Shown: positions 36,703-45,083 of the stretch, piece by piece | Layout of the letters: every line of letters begins with the position of its first letter | How positions within the stretch are numbered: position 1 is the first letter of the stretch | Assembly: GCF_002197845.1 (NCBI RefSeq) | Contig: NZ_NIDE01000004.1 | Location: 496,001-560,000 of the forward strand | Origin: Fimbriiglobus ruber | GTDB lineage: Bacteria; Planctomycetota; Planctomycetia; Gemmatales; Gemmataceae | DNA: 64,000 nucleotides | Direction of reading: 5' to 3' | Made by a program: the position numbers and the translations under genes | The notes under the pieces: generated by a model | What the model was told of the DNA's origin: nothing | Database searches by the model: none | What the model saw: only the letters and a program-made list of their open reading frames with translations

Positions 36703-38448
36703 ATGTCCGGAACCTTTCACCGGCGGCGGGTATTGCCGGCAGTCGGGGTGGCGGGCGTCGGCCTGTCGGTGAGCGCGGGCGGGTTGTTCCTGTTCAACGG
36801 GGCACTCGCCGAACCCATCAAGGCCCCGCTCCTTCCCCTGCCCTTATCGGCGCCGAAGGACGAACCCGGTTCGTCCGGGCCCGACGCGGTCGTGCAGACA
36901 GGCGCCTGGATGCCGATTCCGACCACGAAGTCGGCTGACGTACGCCCGCCTGCGACTTTGGTCGCCCTCCCTGTAGCTCCCGTGGCTCCCGCCACCCCCG
37001 CAGTCCCAACAGGCACTACCGCGGTCCCGATCCTGCCCGTGTTGCCGGCCCCGGCCCCGGGTGTGGTTCTGCCCATTCCCACCGTACCAGTTCAGGCGCC
37101 CGCGGTCGCAGACGCGCGGCCCCCGATCCCGCCACTCCCGGCGGCGGTCAAAGTGCCGCCGGCCGAAGAAGTGCTCCCACTCCCGGCTCCCGCGGCCCGC
37201 GTCCCGGACGCCCCGCCGCAGCCCGCGCTGCCGATTCCCGCGGCCCCGGTCCTGATTCCCGCCCCGGCGGCCATCGTGCCGCCGCGCCCGAGTAGTCCGG
37301 AAGCGGCTCCACCACCCAAACTTGCTGCCGTTCCCGTTGAGCCACTTCCCGCACCGCGGCCCGTTGACAAGAGCGTGCCTCCGGCTCTGGCGCCCGCACC
37401 AGCTCTGGTGGCGATCCCCGCGCCGACTCCGGTCCCTGTCATCCCGGCACCCCTTCCCGAGCAGCCCCGGGCGAGCAGCTCACCGCTGATTATCGAGCTT
37501 GCCCCACCGGCGCGACCGGCAAAGTCGGTAGAGCCGGTCAGCCCCGATTCGCTTGCGCGACCCGATTTCAACTTGCGACCGCCCGATCCGCGCCTTAATG
37601 TCAAACCGAGTGGCGAGACGGACTCGCCTTCGCGGTTGGCCGTTACCCCTCTCCCGGTCCCGACCGGGTCGGACGCGGGTACGCCGGCAGCGACCGGGCT
37701 GACGAGGCAGGAACCCGTAGCGGGTACGCCGGTTCGTTCGACCGGGCCGCTTACCGTGCCGTCCGCGCCGTTCCCCGCGAACGCCGTCGGCCCACTGACG
37801 CAGCCGATACCATCGACGACACCCGTCGCACAGGCGACGCCGCCACAGATGCAGGCACCAGGAGACGCACCCATGCCGATTCCGACCCGCCAACTCGTGC
37901 TGTCCGCCGTGTTCGGCGCCGCGCTCGCTACCGCTTCGCCGGCCCGAGCCGAAGATAGCAAACCGGCCCCCGATGCGACCGCCACGAAAGATCTGGCGAA
38001 GAAGATCGACGATCTGAAGGCCGACGTGGCCAAGTTGCAAACGCTGCGAAAGGACTTCGACGATTTCCTCTTCGGTAAGGCGGACGGAAAGACCAGCCTG
38101 GACACCGGCGTTCTCAAGCGCCTCGACGATCTCGAAAAGAGTAGCAACAGTCTGAAAGAATCGCTGACCCGGATCGAGAAACAGCTGGCGGGACTGGGCT
38201 CGAGTACGTCCGCGTTCGGCCCCGGTGGTGTACCGGCTACGTCGCGATCAACGGTTCGTCTCGTAAACGATTACCAGGTCGAGATTTCCCTGATCGTGAA
38301 CGGGAAATCCCACCAGCTCAACCCGGGCGAGACCAAGGCCGTCGAAGTGCCGGCCGGCGAATACACTTACGAACTCCTAGCCGCCGGCGGTCAGGCGGTG
38401 ACGAGCAAGATCAAGGCGGGCGAAACGGTCACGCTCCGCATCCGGTAA
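36703..38448 (+). CDS. Pro-rich envelope protein with internal second signal peptide
   Basis: A 581-residue protein, ATG preceded by AGGGAGG. It starts with an export-like hydrophobic segment (VAGVGLSVSAGGLFLFNGAL), then ~340 residues rich in Pro/Ala/Val. At residue 391 (ATG 37873) a second complete signal-peptide-like segment begins: PIPTRQLVLSAVFGAALATA followed by SPARAEDS. After it come a coiled coil (LAKKIDDLKADVAKLQTLRK) and a small beta domain (VRLVNDYQVEISLIVNGKS ... GETVTLRIR). The second half looks like an independent secreted protein fused to the Pro-rich part, or translated from its own GGAG-preceded start. Confidence 0.7.
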   Translation: MSGTFHRRRVLPAVGVAGVGLSVSAGGLFLFNGALAEPIKAPLLPLPLSAPKDEPGSSGPDAVVQTGAWMPIPTTKSADVRPPATLVALPVAPVAPATPAVPTGTTAVPILPVLPAPAPGVVLPIPTVPVQAPAVADARPPIPPLPAAVKVPPAEEVLPLPAPAARVPDAPPQPALPIPAAPVLIPAPAAIVPPRPSSPEAAPPPKLAAVPVEPLPAPRPVDKSVPPALAPAPALVAIPAPTPVPVIPAPLPEQPRASSSPLIIELAPPARPAKSVEPVSPDSLARPDFNLRPPDPRLNVKPSGETDSPSRLAVTPLPVPTGSDAGTPAATGLTRQEPVAGTPVRSTGPLTVPSAPFPANAVGPLTQPIPSTTPVAQATPPQMQAPGDAPMPIPTRQLVLSAVFGAALATASPARAEDSKPAPDATATKDLAKKIDDLKADVAKLQTLRKDFDDFLFGKADGKTSLDTGVLKRLDDLEKSSNSLKESLTRIEKQLAGLGSSTSAFGPGGVPATSRSTVRLVNDYQVEISLIVNGKSHQLNPGETKAVEVPAGEYTYELLAAGGQAVTSKIKAGETVTLRIR

Positions 38449-38476
38449 GGCGGAACCCAACCCTTCCGCCGCCGCA

Positions 38477-38525
38477 AAGCGAACCCCGGCACCCTGGACG
38501 GGAGCCGGGGTTCGCTTATTTTTTC
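38477..38525 (+). terminator. Rho-independent terminator
   Basis: A 14-bp perfect stem (AAGCGAACCCCGGC / GCCGGGGTTCGCTT, 38477-38490 and 38504-38517) is followed by A and six T residues. It closes the Pro-rich envelope gene and isolates cmk. Confidence 0.9.
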
Positions 38526-38562
38526 ACTGTGTCCGCGGCGGCGTCCGACGAGCGGGTGGGGC

Positions 38563-39237
38563 ATGATTATCACGATCGACGGCTACGCGGGATCGGGAAA
38601 GTCCACGGCCGCGGTCCGCCTCGCGGCCGCGCTGGGCTTTCGCCTGCTCAACACGGGCGCCATGTACCGGGCGACCGCCTACGAACTCGGCCGCCGCGGT
38701 GTCGACATCGACGCGAACCCGCGGGACACGGCGGCCATCGCCTGGATCGTGGCCGACTTCGTGTTCGAGATGACCGAGGCAGCCGTGATCCTCAACGGGG
38801 TGGACGTGACCCCGTTCGTTTACACGGAAGCGATGGGGCGGGCCGCGAGCCGGGTGGGGACGTTCCTCGAGGTTCGCGAGAAACTGAAGGCGGAGCAGCG
38901 GCGGATCGCGGACGACCTGGACGTGGTCTGCGAGGGGCGGGATCAGGGGACGGCTGTTTTCCCGCACGCCCCGGTCAAATTCTTCTTCACCGCGTCCGCC
39001 GAGACCCGCGCCCGCCGGCGGGCGGCTCAGGACGGCGTCGACCTGGCCGCGGACGCGGGCGCGCTTGCCACCCTGATCGACCAGATCGCGGCCCGCGACC
39101 GCCAGGACGAGATACGGCCGATCGACCCGCTCCGCCGGGCCGACGACGCCGAGGCGATCGACACGTCGCACGCCGACCTGGACCAGATTTTGAATCACAT
39201 GATGGAGGTCGTGGCGCGATGTCGCTCACGCCGGTAG
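38563..39237 (+). CDS. cmk: Cytidylate kinase
   Basis: Phosphorylates CMP/dCMP to the diphosphates. The 224-residue protein has the P-loop GYAGSGKST (7-15), the CMP-binding LLNTGAMYRATAYELGRRG, a CMP-kinase insert, CEGRDQGTAVFPHAPVKFF, and the lid region RARRRAAQ. The C-terminal helix overlaps the start of the acyltransferase gene by 19 bp. In the GRDQGT motif, Gln replaces the Ile/Val of GRDIGT seen in E. coli Cmk, a substitution also common in planctomycetes by recollection. Confidence 0.92.
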   Translation: MIITIDGYAGSGKSTAAVRLAAALGFRLLNTGAMYRATAYELGRRGVDIDANPRDTAAIAWIVADFVFEMTEAAVILNGVDVTPFVYTEAMGRAASRVGTFLEVREKLKAEQRRIADDLDVVCEGRDQGTAVFPHAPVKFFFTASAETRARRRAAQDGVDLAADAGALATLIDQIAARDRQDEIRPIDPLRRADDAEAIDTSHADLDQILNHMMEVVARCRSRR

Positions 39238-39890
39238 TGGACTGGGGCTTTTATCAGGCCGCGTATTGGTCGGCGTTCTACGGCTTCACGTTCGGGTGTA
39301 GTCTGCGGTCGATCGGCCGCGAGCACGTCCCGGTCTCGGGCCCCGTGCTGCTGGTCTCCAACCACCAGTCGTTCATCGACCCCGTCCTGGTGGGAGTGTC
39401 GGCCACACGCCAGTTGACATATCTGGCCCGGGACAACCTGTTCCACAACCGGATTCTTGGTCGGATCATTCGGCACTACGGCGCCGTTCCCATCGACCGC
39501 GGCTTTGGCAAGGAAGGGCTGATGGCCGTTCTGAGAGAACTCGACCGCGGGAGCGCGGTGCTCATGTTCCCCGAAGGCGAGCGCTCGCAGACCGGCGCGC
39601 TCCAACCGCTCAAGCCCGGCGTCTCACTCCTGCTCAAGCGGGTGACGTGCCCCATCGTCCCGGTCGGCATCTCCGGGGCGTACGCGGCGTGGCCCCGGCA
39701 GCAGAAATGGCCTTCCTTCGACCCGTTGTTACTCCCAACGACGGGCCGTGCCATCGCGGTCGCCTTCGGCCCGCCGCTCGATCCGTCACAATTCCGGGGT
39801 CGTGACCGAGAGGCGATGCTGGCACCTCTGCAGACATCGATCGCGACGGCTCACGCACACGCCGAACGCATTCGGCGAAAAGTGGTGTGA
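39219..39890 (+). CDS. PlsC-type 1-acylglycerol-3-phosphate acyltransferase
   Basis: A 223-residue membrane-associated acyltransferase. Block I is NHQSFIDPV (His49-x4-Asp54, catalytic). Block II is the RIIRHYGAVPIDRG segment. Block III is MFPEGERSQTG (about residue 123), and block IV is CPIVPVGISGA. It probably makes phosphatidic acid from lysophosphatidic acid. The ATG at 39219 overlaps cmk, an arrangement (cmk-plsC) that recurs in many bacteria and suggests co-transcription. It ends in front of a long hairpin. Confidence 0.88.
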   Translation: MSLTPVVDWGFYQAAYWSAFYGFTFGCSLRSIGREHVPVSGPVLLVSNHQSFIDPVLVGVSATRQLTYLARDNLFHNRILGRIIRHYGAVPIDRGFGKEGLMAVLRELDRGSAVLMFPEGERSQTGALQPLKPGVSLLLKRVTCPIVPVGISGAYAAWPRQQKWPSFDPLLLPTTGRAIAVAFGPPLDPSQFRGRDREAMLAPLQTSIATAHAHAERIRRKVV

Positions 39891-39917
39891 ACGTAAGTTG
39901 CTGTCACAGTGAAGCCA

Positions 39918-40056
39918 AGAATGGCCACAAAGAGGCACAAAAGAGCACAAAAAGAAAGCATTAAACATTCAGCCAAAATCGCAAATTGTCGTCGTCAATC
40001 TCGTCACTGTTCAGTCTTAATTTTTGTGTTTTTTTGTGCCGCTTTGTGGCCATTCT
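39918..40056. terminator. 36-bp inverted repeat between convergent genes
   Basis: Arms at 39918-39953 and 40021-40056 pair with three mismatches. The inner side is A-rich on the left and T-rich on the right (TTTTTGTG). It fills the convergent gap between plsC and the AhpD-like gene. Similar AATGGCCACAAAGAGGCAC repeats are known to me from planctomycete genomes. A bidirectional terminator or a mobile hairpin are both possible. Confidence 0.6.
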
Positions 40057-40064
40057 GCTTTCCG

Positions 40065-40397
40065 TCACGGCGTCTCGGCCCCTTTCGCCAGTTCGTCGCG
40101 CACCCAGGAAAACGCGGCTACACTGGCCGGAAAACCGAGCGTCCCCGCCGCGAGGGCTAACGTCTGGTCGATCTCTTCTTTCGTCACGCCGAATGCCACC
40201 GCCTTGCGCACGGCCGAATGAACCGACCCTTCGCGCATGGTGCCGATTGCCACGGCAAGCTTAACGAGCCGTTGCGTTTTCTCGTCGAACGGGCCGACCT
40301 GCCCGGCGTCCTGAACGAGCCGCCATGCTTCCGCGATCTGGGGGAACTGCCGGGTGAATTCGACGAATGTGTCGGGCGGTTTGGGTAACTTGGCCAT
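40065..40397 (-). CDS. Carboxymuconolactone decarboxylase/AhpD-like protein
   Basis: A 110-residue protein of the CMD/AhpD fold (FDEKTQRLVKLAVAIGTMRE, then GSVHSAVRKAVAFGVTKEE IDQTL-type helices). The AhpD-type Cys-x-x-Cys is absent: at that position is EGSVHSAV. Only the His is kept, so a thiol peroxidase role is unlikely and a decarboxylase/unknown role is left open. The ATG at 40397 (MAKLPKPPD) is preferred to one at 40469 that overlaps the next gene. Confidence 0.8.
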   Translation of the reverse strand: MAKLPKPPDTFVEFTRQFPQIAEAWRLVQDAGQVGPFDEKTQRLVKLAVAIGTMREGSVHSAVRKAVAFGVTKEEIDQTLALAAGTLGFPASVAAFSWVRDELAKGAETP

Positions 40398-40465
40398 GAC
40401 GTGAACCCCTGGCAAGGCGGCCGCCGGGCGAAGCGGCCACTCGGCGTTGAGACAGTCGAGCCGGC

Positions 40466-41398
40466 TCACACGTCGCAGACGCGGATGGCTTCGGCCAACC
40501 CGCCGCGGGGGTCGCGAGTCGGGATGAACTCGTGGCCGACGTACCCGTCGTATTTGACCGCGAGGAGTTTCCGCATGATCGCGGGGAAGTTGATTTCCTG
40601 GGTGTCGTCCAGTTCGCCGCGGCCTGGATTCCCGGCCGTGTGGATGTGGCCGATGACATCTTTATTCTGCTCGATCCGCCGGATCACGTCGCCGTGCATC
40701 GCCTGAATGTGGTAGATGTCGAACAACATTTTCACCCGCGGCGAGCCGACTTTTCGCAAGATCGCCGCGCAGTAATCGACGTCGTCACCTTGGTAGCCGG
40801 GGTGCCCCTTCATCGGGTGCGTGTCGTCGCGGGTGTTGAGGTGTTCCAGGCAGATCGTGACACCTTTTTTCTCGGCAAGGCCAGCCAACTCTTTCAAAGC
40901 CTTGACACATTCCGCGGCACCTTCATCGCGGGAGATTTCGCCGCTCTTGGGGTCGGCCGGATCGCGCCATTTATAGCCGGTAAAAGATATCACATTGGGC
41001 ACACCGGCGGCCGCACATTCGTCGATCCGTTTCTTGGTGGCGGCGATGACATCGGCTTGGTGGGCCGTGTTATTCAGGCCGTACATGAATGGGGTTTTGG
41101 AATAGCCATTCGGGGCGATGGCGCACGTCAGCCCATGCTTTTTCAATACCGGCCAGTGTTCGGGGTCAATAATTTCAATGGACACGCAGCCGAGGTCTTT
41201 TGAAATCTTACACGCGGTCTCCACGTCCCACTTATCGCCGGCCACGTTGAAGCACCAGAACACGACCGAGTGTTTGACGTTGCCTTTGGGGCGAAACGGC
41301 TCGGCGGCGGGGGAGATGTTGGGGAGTGCGGCGGCCGCACCGGCGGCGACGGCGCCCTGAATCGCGGTCCGGCGGGTGGGATTGTCGGGAGAGGTCAC
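40466..41398 (-). CDS. Secreted TIM-barrel isomerase, hydroxypyruvate isomerase-like
   Basis: A 310-residue protein with a twin-arginine-like leader (TRRTAIQGAVAAGAAAALPN). The mature part is a xylose-isomerase-like TIM barrel. GVTICLEHLNTRDDTHPMKG carries the first Glu ligand, VKMLFDIYHIQAMHGDVIRR the Asp/His ligands, GHIHTAGNPGRGELDDTQEI the His and Asp, and YDGYVGHEFIPTRDPRGGL the last Glu. This pattern matches the hydroxypyruvate isomerase (Hyi) branch. The substrate is not certain. The AhpD-like gene follows 68 bases downstream on the same strand. Confidence 0.82.
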   Translation of the reverse strand: MTSPDNPTRRTAIQGAVAAGAAAALPNISPAAEPFRPKGNVKHSVVFWCFNVAGDKWDVETACKISKDLGCVSIEIIDPEHWPVLKKHGLTCAIAPNGYSKTPFMYGLNNTAHQADVIAATKKRIDECAAAGVPNVISFTGYKWRDPADPKSGEISRDEGAAECVKALKELAGLAEKKGVTICLEHLNTRDDTHPMKGHPGYQGDDVDYCAAILRKVGSPRVKMLFDIYHIQAMHGDVIRRIEQNKDVIGHIHTAGNPGRGELDDTQEINFPAIMRKLLAVKYDGYVGHEFIPTRDPRGGLAEAIRVCDV

Positions 41399-41507
41399 GT
41401 GTATGGCTCCGTGAGAACGGGATGAGGGGCAAGACTACGACTGATCAGGTTGACCGATCCGCGGGGTGATGCGACACCCGGCCCGGGTGCCGCGCGAGCC
41501 GGTAACG

Positions 41508-41553
41508 AAAATGGCCCCGGGCGCGGTCGATCGACCGCGCCCGGGGCCATTTT
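41508..41553. terminator. 46-bp perfect palindrome downstream of tRNA-Leu
   Basis: The stem AAAATGGCCCCGGGCGCGGT and its exact complement meet at a CGATCG centre. It lies 44 bases past the 3' end of the tRNA and would place U residues at the end of the stem in either direction. The likely role is termination of the tRNA transcript. Confidence 0.7.
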
Positions 41554-41597
41554 AGCGGTCACACCAGTGCATCAATTGATGTACCGCTGGTGAAGAC

Positions 41598-41680
41598 TGG
41601 GTGAGGCGGGACTCGAACCCGCACACTCTTGCGAGCAAGGGATTTTAAGTCCCTCGTGTCTGCCATTCCACCACTCACCC
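41598..41680 (-). tRNA. tRNA-Leu(UAA)
   Basis: An 83-nt class II tRNA. The acceptor GGGTGAG pairs with CTCACCC. The D loop is GTGGAATGGCAGAC. The anticodon stem GAGGGAC-type / TCCCT encloses the loop CTTAAAA with anticodon TAA. There is a variable arm (TGCTCGCAAGAG), and the T arm GCGGG-TTCGAGT-CCCGC. The CCA end is not encoded. It closely resembles E. coli tRNA-Leu(UAA) in the anticodon and T arms. Confidence 0.95.
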
Positions 41681-41742
41681 GGGCGCACCGGGAATGATGG
41701 TAAATCGCCCGCGCCGCGGCAAGGGGCGATAGCCAGTTCCAA

Positions 41743-42054
41743 TTACTTGGACAGCACTTTGATGAGGGACTGGAGTTGATTCGCGCCGACGCGGTCGATC
41801 AGATCCCGCAATTGGGTGATGTCCCGGACCCCGACGGACGCGTCCGCGCCGCCGGCCTTGGTCGACCCGCCTTGCTTGCGGAGGATGTTGGATTTGTAAG
41901 AGGAAATCATGGTCGTGGGGATTTCGACCCCGTGCTTTTCGTGGATGTGTGACTGGAGTTCTTTCGGGCTAATGTCACCCTTTTCACTCAGGGCTTGTTC
42001 CACCATCTTCATTTTGCTCAGACCGCTCTGAGTTTCCACTTTCGCCTTGGCCAC
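41743..42054 (-). CDS. Small basic protein, HTH-like, planctomycete type
   Basis: A 103-residue protein starting at GTG (42054) after a GGGGG ribosome-binding site. The first ~65 residues are predicted helical: LSKMKMVEQALSEKGDISPK, ELQSHIHEKHGVEIPTTMIS, SYKSNILRKQGG. This resembles a winged-helix/HTH DNA-binding unit. A Gly/Ala linker and a C-terminal helix (DITQLRDLIDRVGANQLQSL) follow. Similar small proteins seem frequent in planctomycetes. No function is known and DNA binding is an inference. Confidence 0.65.
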   Translation of the reverse strand: MAKAKVETQSGLSKMKMVEQALSEKGDISPKELQSHIHEKHGVEIPTTMISSYKSNILRKQGGSTKAGGADASVGVRDITQLRDLIDRVGANQLQSLIKVLSK

Positions 42055-42720
42055 AGCTGCCCCCTATATCGAGGAATATTGGACACCGGACGCGGTCCCT
42101 GCAAAGTCCGGTGAATACATAACAAATACAACACGCGCGGCAGCCCGGGAAGGGGAAAAATGTAAATATGTCAGCGCGCGCCGGATCGAAACCAACACAA
42201 TCGCGCTGCCGGCGTATGACGTGTGAGCCGGCCGAGCCCAATATAATGTACAAAATATCACATATTGCAGCGCATGGATCGTTCTCGCGCCGGCCGACAC
42301 GGACGGGCGATTCCCGGCTCGCCCGTTCGCGCCGCGAGGGCGCGCCGAAACGCCCGATTACAAGGCACTTTCTCCGGCTTTTTTGCCGCCGTTTTCGCCC
42401 GGGAAGGCGCCGCGAGGGGTTGGCGGCTGGTGCCGGCCCGCGCGTGATACCGGACGTTTTTATCGCAGCGCGATATATGCGGTCATGATTGATGCGACTG
42501 CGAAGGGGGCGGGCGGTTACCCTGCCGCGCATCGAAATGAGACACAGTGCAAAGTAAAACATGGCGGCAAATGACGGTGCGGTCCGCCCCGGGCTGGCTG
42601 CCCGTCTGTGCCGAAAAATGTTGAGTGAAGGCGGATGCAAACGAGGTGCGCCTGCGACAACTGATGCGCTGACTGTGATCCTAACGCATGATTGCGCGGC
42701 TCCGCGCCGAGCCGGCCAGG
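42055..42720. other. Long intergenic region with AT-rich patches
   Basis: About 665 bases without a recognisable gene, between the HTH-like gene start and the scpB stop. It contains AT-rich islands (for example ATATAATGTACAAAATATCA at 42240-42260) unusual for this genome. A TATAAT-like hexamer is present on the plus strand, but with no gene downstream and no good -35. Leader or regulatory sequence for the 42054 gene is possible. Confidence 0.4.
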
Positions 42721-43392
42721 TCAGTTCGGGCGGTTGAGGGTTTCCACTTCGGGCAGATCCTTGAGCGTATTCAACCCGAACGATTGGAGAAACTTCTTGG
42801 TCGTTCCGTAGAGTTGGGGGCGGCCCAGAGACTGGTGGCGGCCGGTGATGCGGACCAGCCCTTTTTCCATCAACACGCGCACGACGTCCACGCACGCGAC
42901 GCCGCGCACCTGCTCGACTTCGGCCCGGGTGAGCGGTTGCTTGTACGCGATGACGGCCAGCGTTTCGAGCGCGGCCGGGGTGAGCCGGAGGTCGTGGCCA
43001 GTGCGACGGAGCCGGAGCAGCCAGGGGTGGAAGACCGGGCGGGTCAAGAGTTGATACCCGCCGGCCCGCTCCTCGATCTGGAAGGCGGTCTCGTCCGCGT
43101 CGTAGAGTGCCCGCAGGCGGTCGACGAGCTTCCGCGCCTCGGCCGCGTCCTTCAAGCCCGCGACCTCGGCCACCCGCCGGGCCGCGAGGGGTTCGTCCGC
43201 CAGGAAAAAAGCGGCCTCGACCCGCGCGAGCTTGGCGTCGCGCGCGAGCGGGTCGGCGGACGCCGGCTCGTCCCCGCCGCGCGCACCGAGTCTGAACACG
43301 GCTGGCGGGCGCGTATTACCGGGGCGTTGGGTCGACGGCCGTCGAACGGCCGGGCCGAGAAAGCGAGGAGTGGCACGCATCGGCCACATCAT
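42721..43392 (-). CDS. scpB: Segregation and condensation protein B
   Basis: Part of the SMC-ScpA-ScpB condensin. It has two winged-helix domains: ARVEAAFFLADEPLAARRVA (first) and RLTPAALETLAVIAYKQPLT followed by RAEVEQVRGVACVDVVRVLM (second). The conserved GRPQLYGTTKKFLQSFGL motif lies near the C-terminus. The ATG at 43392 is preferred. An in-frame ATG at 43473 would add 27 residues from sequence of lower GC that looks like promoter. No scpA is adjacent. Confidence 0.88.
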   Translation of the reverse strand: MMWPMRATPRFLGPAVRRPSTQRPGNTRPPAVFRLGARGGDEPASADPLARDAKLARVEAAFFLADEPLAARRVAEVAGLKDAAEARKLVDRLRALYDADETAFQIEERAGGYQLLTRPVFHPWLLRLRRTGHDLRLTPAALETLAVIAYKQPLTRAEVEQVRGVACVDVVRVLMEKGLVRITGRHQSLGRPQLYGTTKKFLQSFGLNTLKDLPEVETLNRPN

Positions 43393-43512
43393 GGCGAGAG
43401 ATGCCGGGTCCGCCAAGGTGAATTCAAAGACATGGCCCGCAGTGTACTGAAAATCTTGAGACTGGTGGCTCATCCGTGCTACGAAGGATCGAGCGATACA
43501 TTTTGATTGGTA

Positions 43513-44913
43513 CTACCCAACCAGCGGCGCGATCGGCGTACCCTTGGACAGCGCGATCGGCCGGCCGACCTGGTCGTGGGTCTCGCCGGCTGGGTCGATG
43601 CCGAGGCAGTGGTAGATCGTCGCGGTGAAGTCGGCGGGGGTGGTCGGGTTCGTGGCGGGGTAGGCGGCGTTCTTGTCCGATTGCCCGTAAACCTGGCCGC
43701 CGCGAATGCCGCCACCCGCGAACAAGACGGAGTAGCAATCCGGCCAGTGTTCGCGGCCGGCATTGCTGCGCGTCACTTTGGGTGACCGGCCGAACTCGGC
43801 GGCGACCACGACCAGCGTTTCGTCCAACTTCCCGGTCTTTTCCAGGTCGGTCATGAGCGCGTGAAATGCCAGGTCGAACGGCGGCACGAGGTCTTCCTTG
43901 TGCGCGGAGAAGTTGTTCCAGTGAGTGTCCCAGGCGAAGCCGTTCTTGCCCTGCGTCCGCTGCCAATTGCACTGAACGAGTCGCGCGCCGGCGTCGAGCA
44001 ACCGCCGCCCGAGCATCACCGACTGGCCGAACAGGTTTCGCCCGTACCGCTCCCGTTCGTCCTTCGCGACGGCCGACAAATCGACGGCCTGCCGCACTTT
44101 CGGCGACGATAGCACTTCCAGCGCCTTGATCTGGTTTTCGTGGATCGCCTGGCTCATCGCCGTGGCGTTCAGCGCGCCGGCCTGGGCGTTCAGTTGGTCG
44201 ACCAGCGAGAGTCGGCGGCGGACCACCCCGGCGTCTTCGTTCGGCGCGAGTGGGAGGTGTTCCAGTTTGAAGGCGTCGTCGTTCGGGTTGCCGCCGGTCA
44301 GGAGCGGGTCGTACTTCCCGCCGAGCGACCCGGCGAACTGCCCTGACCGTCGGCCGCCGGCCACGTCCATCCGGTGCGGGACAAGGGCGAAGGGGAACAT
44401 CGGCCCGGCGCCGGGGGCGAGTTTCGCCACGCACGAGCCCATGTGCGGCATGTCCGCCCGGCTCATCGAGTTCACGTCGCTGACAGACCCGAGGTATGGG
44501 TAGCCGGTGAACATCCAGTACGAGCCGCGGCCGTGGTCGTTGTGCTCGTGGTACATCGTCCGCACCAGCGCGGATTTGTGCATCCACTTCGCAGACAAAG
44601 GTAAAAGATCCGAAAAGCGCACGCCCGGCAGCGACGTTTGGATCGTGCCGAATTCGCCGCGGATGTCGACCGGCGCGTCAGGCTTCGGGTCGAACGTGTC
44701 GAGTTGGGCGGGGCCGCCGGACAGATAGAGGATGATGCAGTTCTTGGCTTTGCCGAAACTGCCAGACTTGGGCGCGGCTTTGGCCGAAGCGGTAGCTCGG
44801 GCGGACGTGAGTAGCGGAAGCGACAGGCCAGCCATCCCCAACCCGCCGACGCGGAGGAGTTCGCGACGGTCCAGCACACCCGAGCGGGCAGAAGTGTTCC
44901 AGAGTGTGAACAT
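43513..44913 (-). CDS. DUF1501 family protein
   Basis: A 466-residue secreted protein of the DUF1501 (sulfatase-like fold) family. The leader is DRRELLRVGGLGMAGLSLPL, a Tat-like start. Conserved segments follow: CIILYLSGGPAQLDTFDPKP, RTMYHEHNDHGRGSYWMFTG, GARLVQCNW, WDTHWNNF, VVVAAEFGRSPKV and REHWPDCYSVLFAGGGIRGG. The protein ends in an Asp/His-containing GIDPAGETHDQVGRP segment. Planctomycetes pair these genes with DUF1549/DUF1553 genes, as here. The true start is 44913 (MFTLWNTSARS); the in-frame ATG at 45009 precedes the leader. Confidence 0.9.
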   Translation of the reverse strand: MFTLWNTSARSGVLDRRELLRVGGLGMAGLSLPLLTSARATASAKAAPKSGSFGKAKNCIILYLSGGPAQLDTFDPKPDAPVDIRGEFGTIQTSLPGVRFSDLLPLSAKWMHKSALVRTMYHEHNDHGRGSYWMFTGYPYLGSVSDVNSMSRADMPHMGSCVAKLAPGAGPMFPFALVPHRMDVAGGRRSGQFAGSLGGKYDPLLTGGNPNDDAFKLEHLPLAPNEDAGVVRRRLSLVDQLNAQAGALNATAMSQAIHENQIKALEVLSSPKVRQAVDLSAVAKDERERYGRNLFGQSVMLGRRLLDAGARLVQCNWQRTQGKNGFAWDTHWNNFSAHKEDLVPPFDLAFHALMTDLEKTGKLDETLVVVAAEFGRSPKVTRSNAGREHWPDCYSVLFAGGGIRGGQVYGQSDKNAAYPATNPTTPADFTATIYHCLGIDPAGETHDQVGRPIALSKGTPIAPLVG

Positions 44914-45083
44914 GGCACCCGGGCCTCGGCGAAAGAGAGTGGTGATCCGGCAGGGGCAAGCAGTTTGGCGGGGCAAAGCAGGCGGGATTTCTTGCATCAA
45001 ATCTGACACGAGTGTACCATTTCTTTCACCTACCGCCAGACCGCGTCCCGATTTTCGCGGACCGCCCCGCCCGCATCCCTCCC

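Noticed and set aside
42240-42260. Sigma-70 promoter on the plus strand (TATAAT)
   Set aside because: No acceptable -35 element and no plus-strand gene downstream.
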